Below, in pieces: positions 30,001 through 42,500 of a DNA stretch of 64,000 bases. This DNA comes from Gillisella terrae (lineage in GTDB: Bacteria > Pseudomonadota > Alphaproteobacteria > Rhizobiales > Rhizobiaceae). A program made the translations under genes and the position numbers. The notes below the pieces were generated by a model, which had not been told where the DNA came from, made no database searches, and saw nothing but the letters and a program-made list of their open reading frames with translations. The DNA lies in the NCBI RefSeq assembly GCF_004801395.1, contig NZ_SSOA01000013.1, forward strand, positions 37,880 through 101,879, read 5' to 3'. How positions within the stretch are numbered: the first letter of the stretch is position 1; the number at the start of each line of letters is the position of its first letter.

Positions 30001-30978
30001 TCAATGATGTTGGCTCAAACCCAGCTTGCGACCGATCCATGATGCATTGATTTCGCCAACAATGCCGCGCCGAAACACCAACACGCAGACCATGAAGACA
30101 ACGCCGGTGATGATGGTGACAGGAAAGCCGGTTGTGGCGAGGTAATTGCCCAATGCAACAATGACCCCCGCGCCAAATACCGGGCCCAACATGGTGCCAA
30201 TACCGCCCAGCAGCGTCATCAGGATAACTTCACCCGACATCTGCCAGGACACATCCGTCAATGTCGCAAATTGGAAAACCAGCGCCTTCATGCCTCCCGC
30301 CAATCCGGCAAGGGCTGCCGAAAACACGAAGGCCCCCAGCTTGTAGCGGGCCACCGCATAACCCAAAGACAGCGCCCGGGTTTCATTTTCGCGGATGGAT
30401 TTCAAAATCATGCCGAAGGGAGAATGCACAAACCGCCAGATGAACAGCAATCCCAGCAGAAAGATACCCGCAACCGTGTAATACATCGCCAGCGGCTGAT
30501 TGAGATCAATCATGCCCAGAAGATGTCCGCGCGGCACCGACTGGATGCCGTCTTCGCCTTGGGTAAATTCGGCCTGAAGGCAGAAGAAGAAGAACATTTG
30601 CGACAGGGCCAGCGTGATCATGGCAAAGTAAATACCCTGACGGCGAATGGCCAACAGGCCCATGACCAGCCCCAGACAGGCCGCACCAACCACGCCGGTC
30701 AGGATGCCCAGTTCTGGCGGAAAGCCCCATTCCTTCACCACATAGGCGGTGAAATAAGCAGCCGCCCCAAAGAAGGTCGCGTGGCCGAATGACAGAAGGC
30801 CGGTATAGCCCAACAGCACATTGAAGGCGCAGGCAAACAGGGCAAAGCACAACAGCTTCATCAGAAAAATCGGATAGATGAAAAAGGGCGCTGCCAGCAA
30901 AAAGGCCAGAGCCAAAACACCCAGCCCAAGCTTGATGGAAGAGCGAGACGCAGCAGGTGTCGATGAGTTTGAAGACAT
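30001..30978 (-). CDS. livM: Branched-chain amino acid-type ABC permease (LivM)
   Basis: 325 residues from ATG 30978, which has GGAGGG just upstream and lies right after the livH stop. About eight to nine hydrophobic segments are visible, with the family motif NVLLGYTGLLSFGHATFFG (about residues 52-70) and the coupling region SIRENETRALSLGYAVARYK. It forms the channel with LivH. A start 16 codons upstream would overlap livH and is less likely. Confidence 0.9.
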   Translation of the reverse strand: MSSNSSTPAASRSSIKLGLGVLALAFLLAAPFFIYPIFLMKLLCFALFACAFNVLLGYTGLLSFGHATFFGAAAYFTAYVVKEWGFPPELGILTGVVGAACLGLVMGLLAIRRQGIYFAMITLALSQMFFFFCLQAEFTQGEDGIQSVPRGHLLGMIDLNQPLAMYYTVAGIFLLGLLFIWRFVHSPFGMILKSIRENETRALSLGYAVARYKLGAFVFSAALAGLAGGMKALVFQFATLTDVSWQMSGEVILMTLLGGIGTMLGPVFGAGVIVALGNYLATTGFPVTIITGVVFMVCVLVFRRGIVGEINASWIGRKLGLSQHH

Positions 30979-30979
30979 A

Positions 30980-31867
30980 TCAGCCCTCCCGTCCAAAAAG
31001 GCCAGCAGGCCTGATGAGCAAAACAATCGCCATGATGACGAAAATGACGATGCTGGAGGCTTCCGGGTAGAAAACCTTGGTCAGGCCTTCGGCAATGCCC
31101 AGCATATAACCGGTCAGAATCGCCCCCATGATCGAGCCCATGCCACCCACCACCACAACGGCGAAAACAACGATAATGGTGTTGGAACCCATCAAAGGCG
31201 ATACCTGATAGATTGGCGCTGCCAGCACCCCGGCAAAGGCCGCAAGGGCAACGCTCAAGCCATAAGTAAAGGTGAGCAACACCGGCACATTGACGCCAAA
31301 CACCTGCACCAGCGTGGCGTTTTCCGTAGCAGCGCGCAGGTAAGAGCCAAGCTTGGTGCGCTCAATCAGGAACCATGTGGCAAGGCACACAGCCAAGGAG
31401 GCAATCACCACCCAGCCGCGATAGATGGGCAGAAACATAAAGCCGAGATTGGTGCCGCCGGTCAGTGCCGACGGTGTGGCATAGGGCTGGCCGGATGCAC
31501 CATAGAGATAGCGAAACGTGCCTTCCAATGTCAGCGCCAGGCCGAAGGTGAACAACAGCCCGTAAAGCGGATCAAGATCATAGAGCCTGCGCAAAAACAG
31601 CCTTTCCACCACAGCGCCACCCAGACCGACAATCAAGGGTGCAAGGATCAGCGCTGGCCAATAGCCGATTCCGGCAAATTGCAGCAGCAGATAAGCGGTG
31701 AAAGCACCGAGCATATATTGCGCCCCGTGGGCGAAATTGATGATGCGCAACAGACCGAAAATGATCGCAAGGCCAAGCGAAAGGAGCGCATAGAATGAGC
31801 CGTTGATCAGCCCCACCAGCAATTGACCAAGCAGGGCCTGAAGGGGAATGCCGAATATCATTGTCAT
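30980..31867 (-). CDS. livH: Branched-chain amino acid-type ABC permease (LivH)
   Basis: 295 residues, hydrophobic throughout. The N-terminus QLLVGLINGSFYALLSLGLA and the following GLLRIINFAHGAQYMLGAF are LivH hallmarks. The coupling loop is in TKLGSYLRAATENATLVQVFG. It lies 3 bases after livF and is followed immediately by livM. Confidence 0.92.
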   Translation of the reverse strand: MTMIFGIPLQALLGQLLVGLINGSFYALLSLGLAIIFGLLRIINFAHGAQYMLGAFTAYLLLQFAGIGYWPALILAPLIVGLGGAVVERLFLRRLYDLDPLYGLLFTFGLALTLEGTFRYLYGASGQPYATPSALTGGTNLGFMFLPIYRGWVVIASLAVCLATWFLIERTKLGSYLRAATENATLVQVFGVNVPVLLTFTYGLSVALAAFAGVLAAPIYQVSPLMGSNTIIVVFAVVVVGGMGSIMGAILTGYMLGIAEGLTKVFYPEASSIVIFVIMAIVLLIRPAGLFGREG

Positions 31868-31870
31868 GGC

Positions 31871-32572
31871 TTAAACCCCCAGAACCGTGTGCAGCGTATC
31901 CATACGCTCGGGCAATTCGCCCACCGGAAATTCCGACACCACCATGCCGTGATCCATCAGATAAAAGCGGTCGGCAACACGGGCGGCGAAGCGGAAATTC
32001 TGCTCGACCAGCAACACCGTCATGCCGCGCTCTTTCAGTTTTTTCAAAACATCGCCAATGCGTTGCACAATCACCGGGGCCAGCCCCTCGGTGGGTTCAT
32101 CCAGCAACAACAGCTTGACGCCCGTGCGCAGAATGCGGGCCATGGCCAGCATTTGCTGCTCACCGCCGGAAAGCCGTGTGCCGGGGCTGTTGCGCCGCTC
32201 ATGCAGGTTTGGGAAAAGCTCAAAAATCTCATCCAGCGACATGCCCCCTTCACCCACGGCTGGCGGCAACATCAGGTTTTCGACAACGTTCAGAGAGGCA
32301 AAAATGCCACGTTCTTCGGGCACATAGCCCAAGCCATGATGGGCCGTGCGGTGCAGCGGAACCTGCATCATATCCTGCCCGTTGAGGCGGATTTCACCAC
32401 GGCGCTTGCGCAAAATTCCGGTGATGGTGCGCAAAGTGGTGGTTTTGCCCACGCCGTTTCTGCCCAGAATCGTCACCATTTCGCCTTCGCCAATGGTCAT
32501 GTTAACACCATGCAGCACATGGCTTTCGCCATACCAGGCATGAAGATCGTTAATTTCCAAAAGCGCCGCCAT
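31871..32572 (-). CDS. livF: Branched-chain amino acid-type ABC ATPase (LivF)
   Basis: 233 residues, the usual LivF length. Walker A GRNGVGKTT (about residue 34), signature LSGGEQQM and Walker B LLLLDEPTEGLAP are intact, followed by the H-loop region VLLVEQNFRFA. It pairs with LivG under the LivHM permease. The start is one base after the livG stop. Confidence 0.92.
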   Translation of the reverse strand: MAALLEINDLHAWYGESHVLHGVNMTIGEGEMVTILGRNGVGKTTTLRTITGILRKRRGEIRLNGQDMMQVPLHRTAHHGLGYVPEERGIFASLNVVENLMLPPAVGEGGMSLDEIFELFPNLHERRNSPGTRLSGGEQQMLAMARILRTGVKLLLLDEPTEGLAPVIVQRIGDVLKKLKERGMTVLLVEQNFRFAARVADRFYLMDHGMVVSEFPVGELPERMDTLHTVLGV

Positions 32573-32573
32573 T

Positions 32574-33365
32574 TCAGTCTTCCTCCGTGCCCATATAGGC
32601 GGTTCTGACGCGCGGATCGCGGCTGACAGTGTCGTAATTGCCCTCAGCTAGAATTTCGCCACGCTGAAGCACCGTCACATGGTGGCAAAGATCGGCAACG
32701 ACGGAGAGATTATGCTCCACCATCAACACGGCGCGCGTCGCTGCAACCTCGCGGATCAGGTTGGCAATTGTGCCGATGTCTTCCTGCCCCATGCCCGCCA
32801 AAGGCTCATCCAACAGCAGAACCTTCGGATCAAGCGCCAGCGTGGTTGCCATCTCCAATACCCGCTTGCGACCGTAGGACAGATCAGCCGCCAGCACATC
32901 GCGCTCTTGGCTGAGACCGACAGTGGCGATCAGATTTTCAGCATGGCTGTTCAATTGATCAAGCGCTGACAAAGGCCGCCAGAATTGATGGGCCAGATTG
33001 CTCTTGCGCTGCAAGGCAACCCGAACATTGTCCAGCACACTCAATTGCGGAAACACCGCCGAAATCTGGAAAGACCGCACCAGACCTTTGCGCGCCACCT
33101 TGTCCGGCACGGTCCGCGTAATGTCTTCGCCCAGCAGAGTGATGGTGCCAGCGGTTGGCTGTAAAAACTTGGTCAAAAGATTGAAAACCGTGGTTTTCCC
33201 GGCACCATTTGGCCCAATCAGCGCATGGACCCGCCGATCCCGCACATCAAGATCAACATCACGCACGGCGGTGAAGCCGCCAAAATCCCGGCGCAGGCCA
33301 CGGGCGGATAACACCACCCGTGGCTCTGAGCGCTCCATCTGTTCAACGGATGCGTTCATCATCAT
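32574..33365 (-). CDS. livG: Branched-chain amino acid-type ABC ATPase (LivG)
   Basis: 263 residues. Walker A GPNGAGKTT (about residue 52), signature LSYGRKR and Walker B VLLLDEPLAGMG are as in LivG. Three consecutive ATG codons make the start uncertain by one or two residues. It follows the binding-protein gene by 11 bases. Confidence 0.92.
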   Translation of the reverse strand: MMMNASVEQMERSEPRVVLSARGLRRDFGGFTAVRDVDLDVRDRRVHALIGPNGAGKTTVFNLLTKFLQPTAGTITLLGEDITRTVPDKVARKGLVRSFQISAVFPQLSVLDNVRVALQRKSNLAHQFWRPLSALDQLNSHAENLIATVGLSQERDVLAADLSYGRKRVLEMATTLALDPKVLLLDEPLAGMGQEDIGTIANLIREVAATRAVLMVEHNLSVVADLCHHVTVLQRGEILAEGNYDTVSRDPRVRTAYMGTEED

Positions 33366-33376
33366 GTCCAGTCTGT

Positions 33377-34591
33377 TTACTTGACGAGGTCGCAGCCGCT
33401 CTTGGCCGGATCAATGTAGGCTTCTTTGCCGGGAATGGTGGCCAATACGTTATAATAATCCCATGGCATCTTGCTCTCGGAAGGCTTCTTCACCTCCAGC
33501 AGATACATGTCATGGATCATCCGGCCATTGGCACCCACGGTACCACCACGACCAAACACATCATCAACCGGCATTTCATGCAATTCCTTGGCAACGGCGT
33601 CGGTATCATCTGTGCCAGCCTTCTGCACCGCTTTGAGATATTGCATGACCGCCGAATAGGTGCCCGCATGAATCATATTGGGCATCTTGCCGGTGCGTTT
33701 CATGAACCGCTCACCAAATTTGCGGCTTTCATCATCGCGGTTCCAGTAAAAGCCTTCGGTCAGCGTCAAGCCTTGTGCCGCTTCAAGACCGAGACCGTGC
33801 ACTTCCGCCAGCGTGAACAGCAGTGCTGCAAGACGCTGACCGCCTTGGGTAATGCCAAATTCTGCGGCCTGCTTGATGGCATTTTGCGTATCCGCCCCGG
33901 CATTGGCCAAGCCAATCACCTTTGCACCAGAAGACTGGGCCTGCAACAGGAAGGACGAGTAATCGCTGGTGGACAGCGGATGGCGCACCGAGCCCAAAAC
34001 CTTACCGCCATTGGCTTTGACGAATTCGCTGGTTTGCTGCTCAAGCGAGTAACCAAACGCATAATCGGCGGTCAGGAAAAACCAGCTGTCGCCGCCCTGC
34101 TTCACCAGTGCGCCGCCGGTGCCAACCGCAAGAGCGTGGGTGTCATAGGCCCAATGGAAGCCGTAGGGGCTGCATTGCTTGCCCGTCAGCTCGGTGGTGG
34201 CAGCGCCCGTCACGATGTCGATCTTTTTCTTCTCTTTGGCGATAGCCTGCACAGCCAACGCAACGGAAGAGGTCGTCAGCTCCATAATCGCATCCACCTG
34301 ATCGCGATCAAACCATTGGCGGGCAATGTTAGAGGCAATATCGGGCTTGTTCTGATGGTCGGCATCGACGATTTCGATTGGCGCGCCCAAAACCTTGCCG
34401 CCGAAATCTTCCACCGCCATCTTGGCAGCCTCGACAGAAGACTTACCGCCAAAATCAGCATAAACGCCCGATTGATCGTTCAGAATACCGATTTTGACCT
34501 TGCCGTCGGAGACGCCACCCGCTGACGCCGCCAAAGCAAATGATGCGCTTGCAACAAAAATTGCAACCGATGCCAAAAGCATATTTCGCAT
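33377..34591 (-). CDS. ABC transporter substrate-binding protein, Peripla_BP_6 (LivK-like)
   Basis: 404 residues with a signal peptide (residues 1-22, MRNMLLASVAIFVASASFALA). The mature protein begins GVSDGKVKIGILNDQSGVYADFGGKSS, typical of the Leu/Ile/Val-binding fold, but this subfamily also binds amides, aromatic acids and other compounds. It is the first gene of the reverse-strand liv-type operon and lies divergent from the LysR regulator. The pairing with an alcohol oxidoreductase and 3-hydroxyisobutyrate dehydrogenase hints that the ligand may not be a plain amino acid. Confidence 0.9.
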   Translation of the reverse strand: MRNMLLASVAIFVASASFALAASAGGVSDGKVKIGILNDQSGVYADFGGKSSVEAAKMAVEDFGGKVLGAPIEIVDADHQNKPDIASNIARQWFDRDQVDAIMELTTSSVALAVQAIAKEKKKIDIVTGAATTELTGKQCSPYGFHWAYDTHALAVGTGGALVKQGGDSWFFLTADYAFGYSLEQQTSEFVKANGGKVLGSVRHPLSTSDYSSFLLQAQSSGAKVIGLANAGADTQNAIKQAAEFGITQGGQRLAALLFTLAEVHGLGLEAAQGLTLTEGFYWNRDDESRKFGERFMKRTGKMPNMIHAGTYSAVMQYLKAVQKAGTDDTDAVAKELHEMPVDDVFGRGGTVGANGRMIHDMYLLEVKKPSESKMPWDYYNVLATIPGKEAYIDPAKSGCDLVK

Positions 34592-34738
34592 GAAATTCCC
34601 CTCCCAGAGATGTTTAAACAGAGATAGACCTGTTCAAAATTGGCCAGCCGCTCTCCTCAAAACAGCCGAACATGCGCGATAGTCGGCTATATTGGCGATT
34701 GACGCAACACGACTTGCGGATTAATTCCAAACAGCACA

Positions 34739-34754
34739 TGTTCATTTTTGAACA
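34739..34754. promoter_or_regulatory. Dyad in front of the LysR gene, candidate autoregulatory site
   Basis: TGTTCA, four T residues, then TGAACA form a perfect 6-bp dyad that ends 14 bases before GTG 34769, just before the ribosome-binding site. It resembles the short interrupted dyads bound by LysR-type regulators, and a related half-site TGTTCAAAA lies near 34631. Evidence is positional only. Confidence 0.3.
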
Positions 34755-34768
34755 GATGGGAAGAGATC

Positions 34769-35677
34769 GTGGCAAAGATGCAGTTTACCTGGGATGATCT
34801 CCAGTTTTTTTTGGCAGTCGCCCGTTCGGGTCAACTGTCGTCTGCGGCACGCAATTTGCGCACCAGCCATGCCACAGTTTCGCGCCGGATCGACCGGCTG
34901 GAATTTTCCTTGAAAGTGAAACTGTTTGAGCGCAACCCGAGAGGCTATGTGCTGACGCCGATTGGCCATCGCTTTGTCGAAACGGCCGAAAAAGTCGAGC
35001 AGGAGGCGGCGCGCCTGCAAGAAGAACTGTCCGGCGGCGATCTCGTGCAGCGTGGCGTTGTGCGCATGTCAGCGCCCGAGGGTTTTTCCAATTTCTTTTT
35101 CGCGCCACGCCTGGCAGAACTGTCCCATTGTCATCCGTCTATCACGCTGGAACTGGTGACCATTCAGCAAATCATGTCTCTATCACGCAAAGAGGCGGAC
35201 CTTGCCGTGGTGTTGGATCCGCCCAAAGCAGGCCCCTATCATTTTGAGCACCTGACGTTTTATCAACTGCAAATCTACGCTTCAAAAGACTATCTAGCCC
35301 GCAATGGCGCGCCGCAAACACCGGATGATCTGCTCTCTCACGCTTTCATTGGTTATATTCAGGATATGATCTTTGCACCGGGGCTGGATTATCTGGGCGA
35401 TATTCACCCTAAAATTCGACCCGGCTTTCAAAGTTCAAGTATCTTTTCGCAGTTGACCGCCACCCGCAATGGCCTTGGTCTGTGTGTGCTGCCTCTGTTT
35501 ATCGCCCATCAATATCCCGAGCTTCGCCCCGTGCTGCCCAACACCGTGCTTAAACGCGATTACTGGATCGTCTGCCACCGCGATATGCTGCAAGTGCCAC
35601 GCATCCGCTCGGTCATGGATTTTCTGCGCAATAGCGTCAAAGACAACGCCCATCGCTTTATCACGGATGCCCCTTGA
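34769..35677 (+). CDS. LysR family transcriptional regulator
   Basis: 302 residues from GTG 34769, preferred because GGGAAGAG stands just upstream; ATG 34778 is the alternative. The N-terminal helix-turn-helix reads WDDLQFFLAVARSGQLSSAA and SHATVSRRIDRLE, and a LysR-type substrate-binding domain follows from about residue 95. It is divergent from the liv-type operon and probably controls it. Its stop lies 9 bases from the convergent glf gene. Confidence 0.9.
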   Translation: MAKMQFTWDDLQFFLAVARSGQLSSAARNLRTSHATVSRRIDRLEFSLKVKLFERNPRGYVLTPIGHRFVETAEKVEQEAARLQEELSGGDLVQRGVVRMSAPEGFSNFFFAPRLAELSHCHPSITLELVTIQQIMSLSRKEADLAVVLDPPKAGPYHFEHLTFYQLQIYASKDYLARNGAPQTPDDLLSHAFIGYIQDMIFAPGLDYLGDIHPKIRPGFQSSSIFSQLTATRNGLGLCVLPLFIAHQYPELRPVLPNTVLKRDYWIVCHRDMLQVPRIRSVMDFLRNSVKDNAHRFITDAP

Positions 35678-35686
35678 AAGGCAGAG

Positions 35687-38907
<3,221 letters not shown>

Positions 38908-39517
38908 TGGTTTTTCCAAACATGTGAGGCCGAAAGGCCAATCTTGTCACTCTCGAAAGCAATTTTCGCTGAATGGCTGTGCACAACATCCGGTCTTTCT
39001 CTCGAAAGCCGATCACCTATGGAGAGACACGTGTTCACAACCGAATCGCAGACAGGATGATGGCCCCGCTCGGATAAAGCGAGGGCTTGCTGCTTTGAAA
39101 AGCGACTGTTCCACAGGAAGTATTTGGCATTGCCAACTTGATGCCAACACGGCTGCATCATTCCTTAAATCGGAATCGATTTAAGGAATGATGCAGAAGA
39201 TTAAGAGTGTTATAGCGTCCTTTGTGCGCCATATTTCGTGAGAGGCGCTGTAGTTCAACCATGCTCACCTGCCAACCAGCCCTGCAATCTGCGGCGATCT
39301 TCTGAAATATAGAGCGATAGGAAAAACAGATGAAGACGCAATATAATCAGGTTCGTCCATCGAGCTGATCAGCGCTTTCGGTGCCCCTTGAGCGCTTTGA
39401 TCACAAAACACGAGTGCAGGCACAAACGAGCGCATTCGATAGTCAAGGGTCTGCACGCGGGGTGCACACCCCGCGCTGATTTTTCTGCGCCACGGCAAGC
39501 GTGCCTATCAGAACCTG
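38908..39517. other. 610-bp gene-free stretch between adhesin and glycosyltransferase genes
   Basis: Holds palindromic element copy 2 (39153-39196) and otherwise nothing I can assign. A 77-codon reverse-strand frame (39265-39498) has no ribosome-binding site and no recognisable family. The promoter for the glycosyltransferase-glf pair should lie in 38908-39150. Confidence 0.55.
39153..39196. repeat. Palindromic intergenic repeat, family A, copy 2
   Basis: A perfect 19-bp stem: CTGCATCATTCCTTAAATC (39153-39171), loop GGAATC, and its exact complement (39178-39196). Compared with copies 1 and 4, the core AATT has become CATT, with the matching change GAAT-G on the other arm, so pairing is preserved by a double change. 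Confidence 0.85.
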
Positions 39518-42500
39518 TCAGAATTTCTTGCTGACACGCACTCTGGCCGCTGTGGATTTATCGCCATCGCCTTCAATGTTGAACAGAATATTGGCCTCCA
39601 TTCCCCATTGATTTTCGGTCACAAGCGACAGCCCGCCTGAAATGGAGCCAAAGGCACCAGCACCGTTCAAGCCCGAAAAGCCAACGTTTGCGCCAACTTT
39701 GGGTGTCAGGACCGATCCATCTGCAAGGGTAAAGGAACGAGCAAGATCTGCACCGGCACTGACGCGCAATTGCTCTTCGGTGAAACCTTTCAAACCAAGG
39801 AAATCGCCCTGATTGTTGCTAACGCCATAGTCTTTCACTGTCTCGGAGAGGTAGATTGTCCTGAACTTCGGAGTGAGCACGGTTGCGTCACCAATATCCC
39901 ACTGTCCCTTGAGCTTCGTATCCACAATCCAGCGGGTCGTATCAAAGCGACCATCCCAGAATCGGGTATCGATCGCATTCGACGACCCACCATAAAGAAC
40001 ACTGGTGTCCCAGAACACGCCTTTCAGCAGCTCGAAAGATGCATAAGGCCCCACCAGCCAACCATTTCCGGTCAATTTGGCATCATTGTCCGTGGGGTCG
40101 GTCATTCTGTCGTAATGAAGAGACACGCCCAACAAGGCTTTGTCGGTCAAGAGATAATCCGCCCCAAGGGACAGCATGCCGAAGCTGCCCCACTGACTGC
40201 CATTATCCTTGCGGTTGTGCAGGGCAATGATACCGTCAATCCAGATATTAAACCGGGTATCCGCGCCACCTTCGATGCCATCGGCATGGTTGCGCGCCGC
40301 TTCCATCTGCGCCAGACTGGTTGAAAAGCCCATGGAGAGCCCTTCAGCCGAGGGTAGCACGACCGTCGTTACCGGATCCGTGGCAGAATCCAGACGCCGA
40401 CGCTCCAGAAGACCCGGAACATGCAGCGACCCGGCAATCAAACTTTGCCGTGAGCGGACAAAGCCATGAACAAGCGCATCAATATCCTGCGCAACAACGC
40501 CCGCGTCATAGCCGAGATTATAGGTCACAACGCCGGTGTTGGAGAGGCCCAACGTGCTGCTCAATCGATAATTAACCTTGACCTGACCGGAATAGCTCGG
40601 ATTTGGCGTAAACTGCAAATACCAGCCGACGGGTATGAAGGAAGATGCAGCCTGCGCCAATTGACCTTGAACAATTCGCGCCGTTCCAGCATTTGCCGGC
40701 TCAACCACCACAATTTCCGCCGAGAAAAACGGTCCACCCGTTGCCCCCCGATTAAGGTAGACATCTGGAGGTGTCGAACCTGCGGCAACAGTGACTTCCT
40801 TGTTCGGCGCGGTCACGGCACGCGGTGCGACTTTGAGCGTGTAATTTGCCGTTGCTGTCGCCCCGCCCGTATCAGTGGCCGAAATACTGAAGGAATAGTC
40901 GCCCTCGGTTTTTGTTTCGAGAGGCCCCGTCAACGTTCCGGTCGAAACATTCAGCACGAGGCCTTTCGGCAGGGTACCAGATCCAACGCTGTAAATCAGA
41001 GTGCCCGTACCGCCTTTTGCTGCGATCTCCTGACGATAATCCTCACCCGCCATCGCCTCGCTCAAAGCACCGCCTGCTGGCGAAAAGACCAAATTCGCGG
41101 GCGCAGCAGCAATGGAAAGCTGATAATTAACAGACGCGGTCTGAGCGTTGGCGTCAGTGACCGTCACGGTAAATGCATATTCCCCGGCCACGCTTGGCGT
41201 TCCACGAATGACACCCGTGGATGTATCAAGCGTGAGGCCAGCAGGCAGCACATTTCCGGTAACCGCAAACGTGTAAGGTGCGCTTCCCCCCGAAGGCGTC
41301 AATGTCTGACTGTAATTTGCACCCACACTCCCTTTGCTCAGAGGGCCCGAAGCTGGCGAGAAAACGATAGAGGCAGGGGCCGCCCGCGTGACAATGACCG
41401 TATAGCTCACCTTCGTCGAACCATCCTGAGCCGTCACGTCAACCGTGATCGCATTGGCTCCAACAGCAAGCGTGATCGCGCTAGAAGCTGAGCCAGATGC
41501 GACAGGCGAGCCGTTCACAGTCACCGTCGCGCTTGTCTCAGCGACCGTTGGCGTTACTGTCAGCGTTGACACCGAGTTTGCAACGCTGGCCGTGTAGCTC
41601 AACGTGCCAGAGGCAAAGCTCGGAGACAATGTGCCGGTTGAGAGTGTCAGAGCCGCAAGCGTCGCATCAGAGGACACGGCGGGGGCCGCGCGTGTCACGT
41701 CTACAGTATAAACCTTGATCGTCGTGCCATCCTGCGCCGTCACTCGAACCGTAATCGTGTTGAGCCCAACGGCAAGCGAAATCGAACCAGACGCATTGCC
41801 AGATGTCACACCATTCCCGTTCACAGTCACCGTCGCGCTTGTCTCAGCGACCGTCGGCGTGACCGTCAGCGTCGTCACAGAGTTTGCAACACTGGCCGTG
41901 TAGCTCAATTGCCCTGCCGAGAAGCCGGGAGACAATGTGCCACTCGACAAGCCCAACGCCGCAAGCGTCGCATCCGTCGACGCGGCGGGGGCCGCACGTG
42001 TCACGTCTACAGTATAAACCTTGATCGTCGTGCCATCCTGCGCCGTCACTCGAACAGTAATCGTGTTGGGTCCAACGGCAAGCGTGATCCCGCTAGAAGC
42101 TGAGCCAGATGTGACAGGCGAGCCGTTCACAGTCACCGTCGCGTTTGTGTCAGCGACCGTTGGCGTGACCGTCAGCGTTGACACCGAGTTTGCAACGCTG
42201 GCCGTGTAGCTCAATTGCCCTGCCGAGAAGCCGGGAGACAATGTGCCACTCGACAAGCCCAACGCCGCAAGCGTTGCATCAGAGGACACTGCGGGGGCCG
42301 CGCGTGTCACGTCTACAGTATAATCCTTGATCGTCGTGCCATCCTGCGCCGTCACTCGAACAGTAATCGTGTTGGGTCCAACGGCAAGCGTGATCCCGCT
42401 AGAAGCTGAGCCAGATGTGACAGGCGAGCCGTTCACAGTCACCGTCGCGTTTGTGTCAGCGACCGTTGGCGTGACCGTCAGCGTTGACACCGAGTTTGCA

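Noticed and set aside
39265..39498. 77-codon reverse frame between the adhesin and glycosyltransferase
   Set aside because: No ribosome-binding site, no recognisable domain and unusual composition; treated as non-coding.
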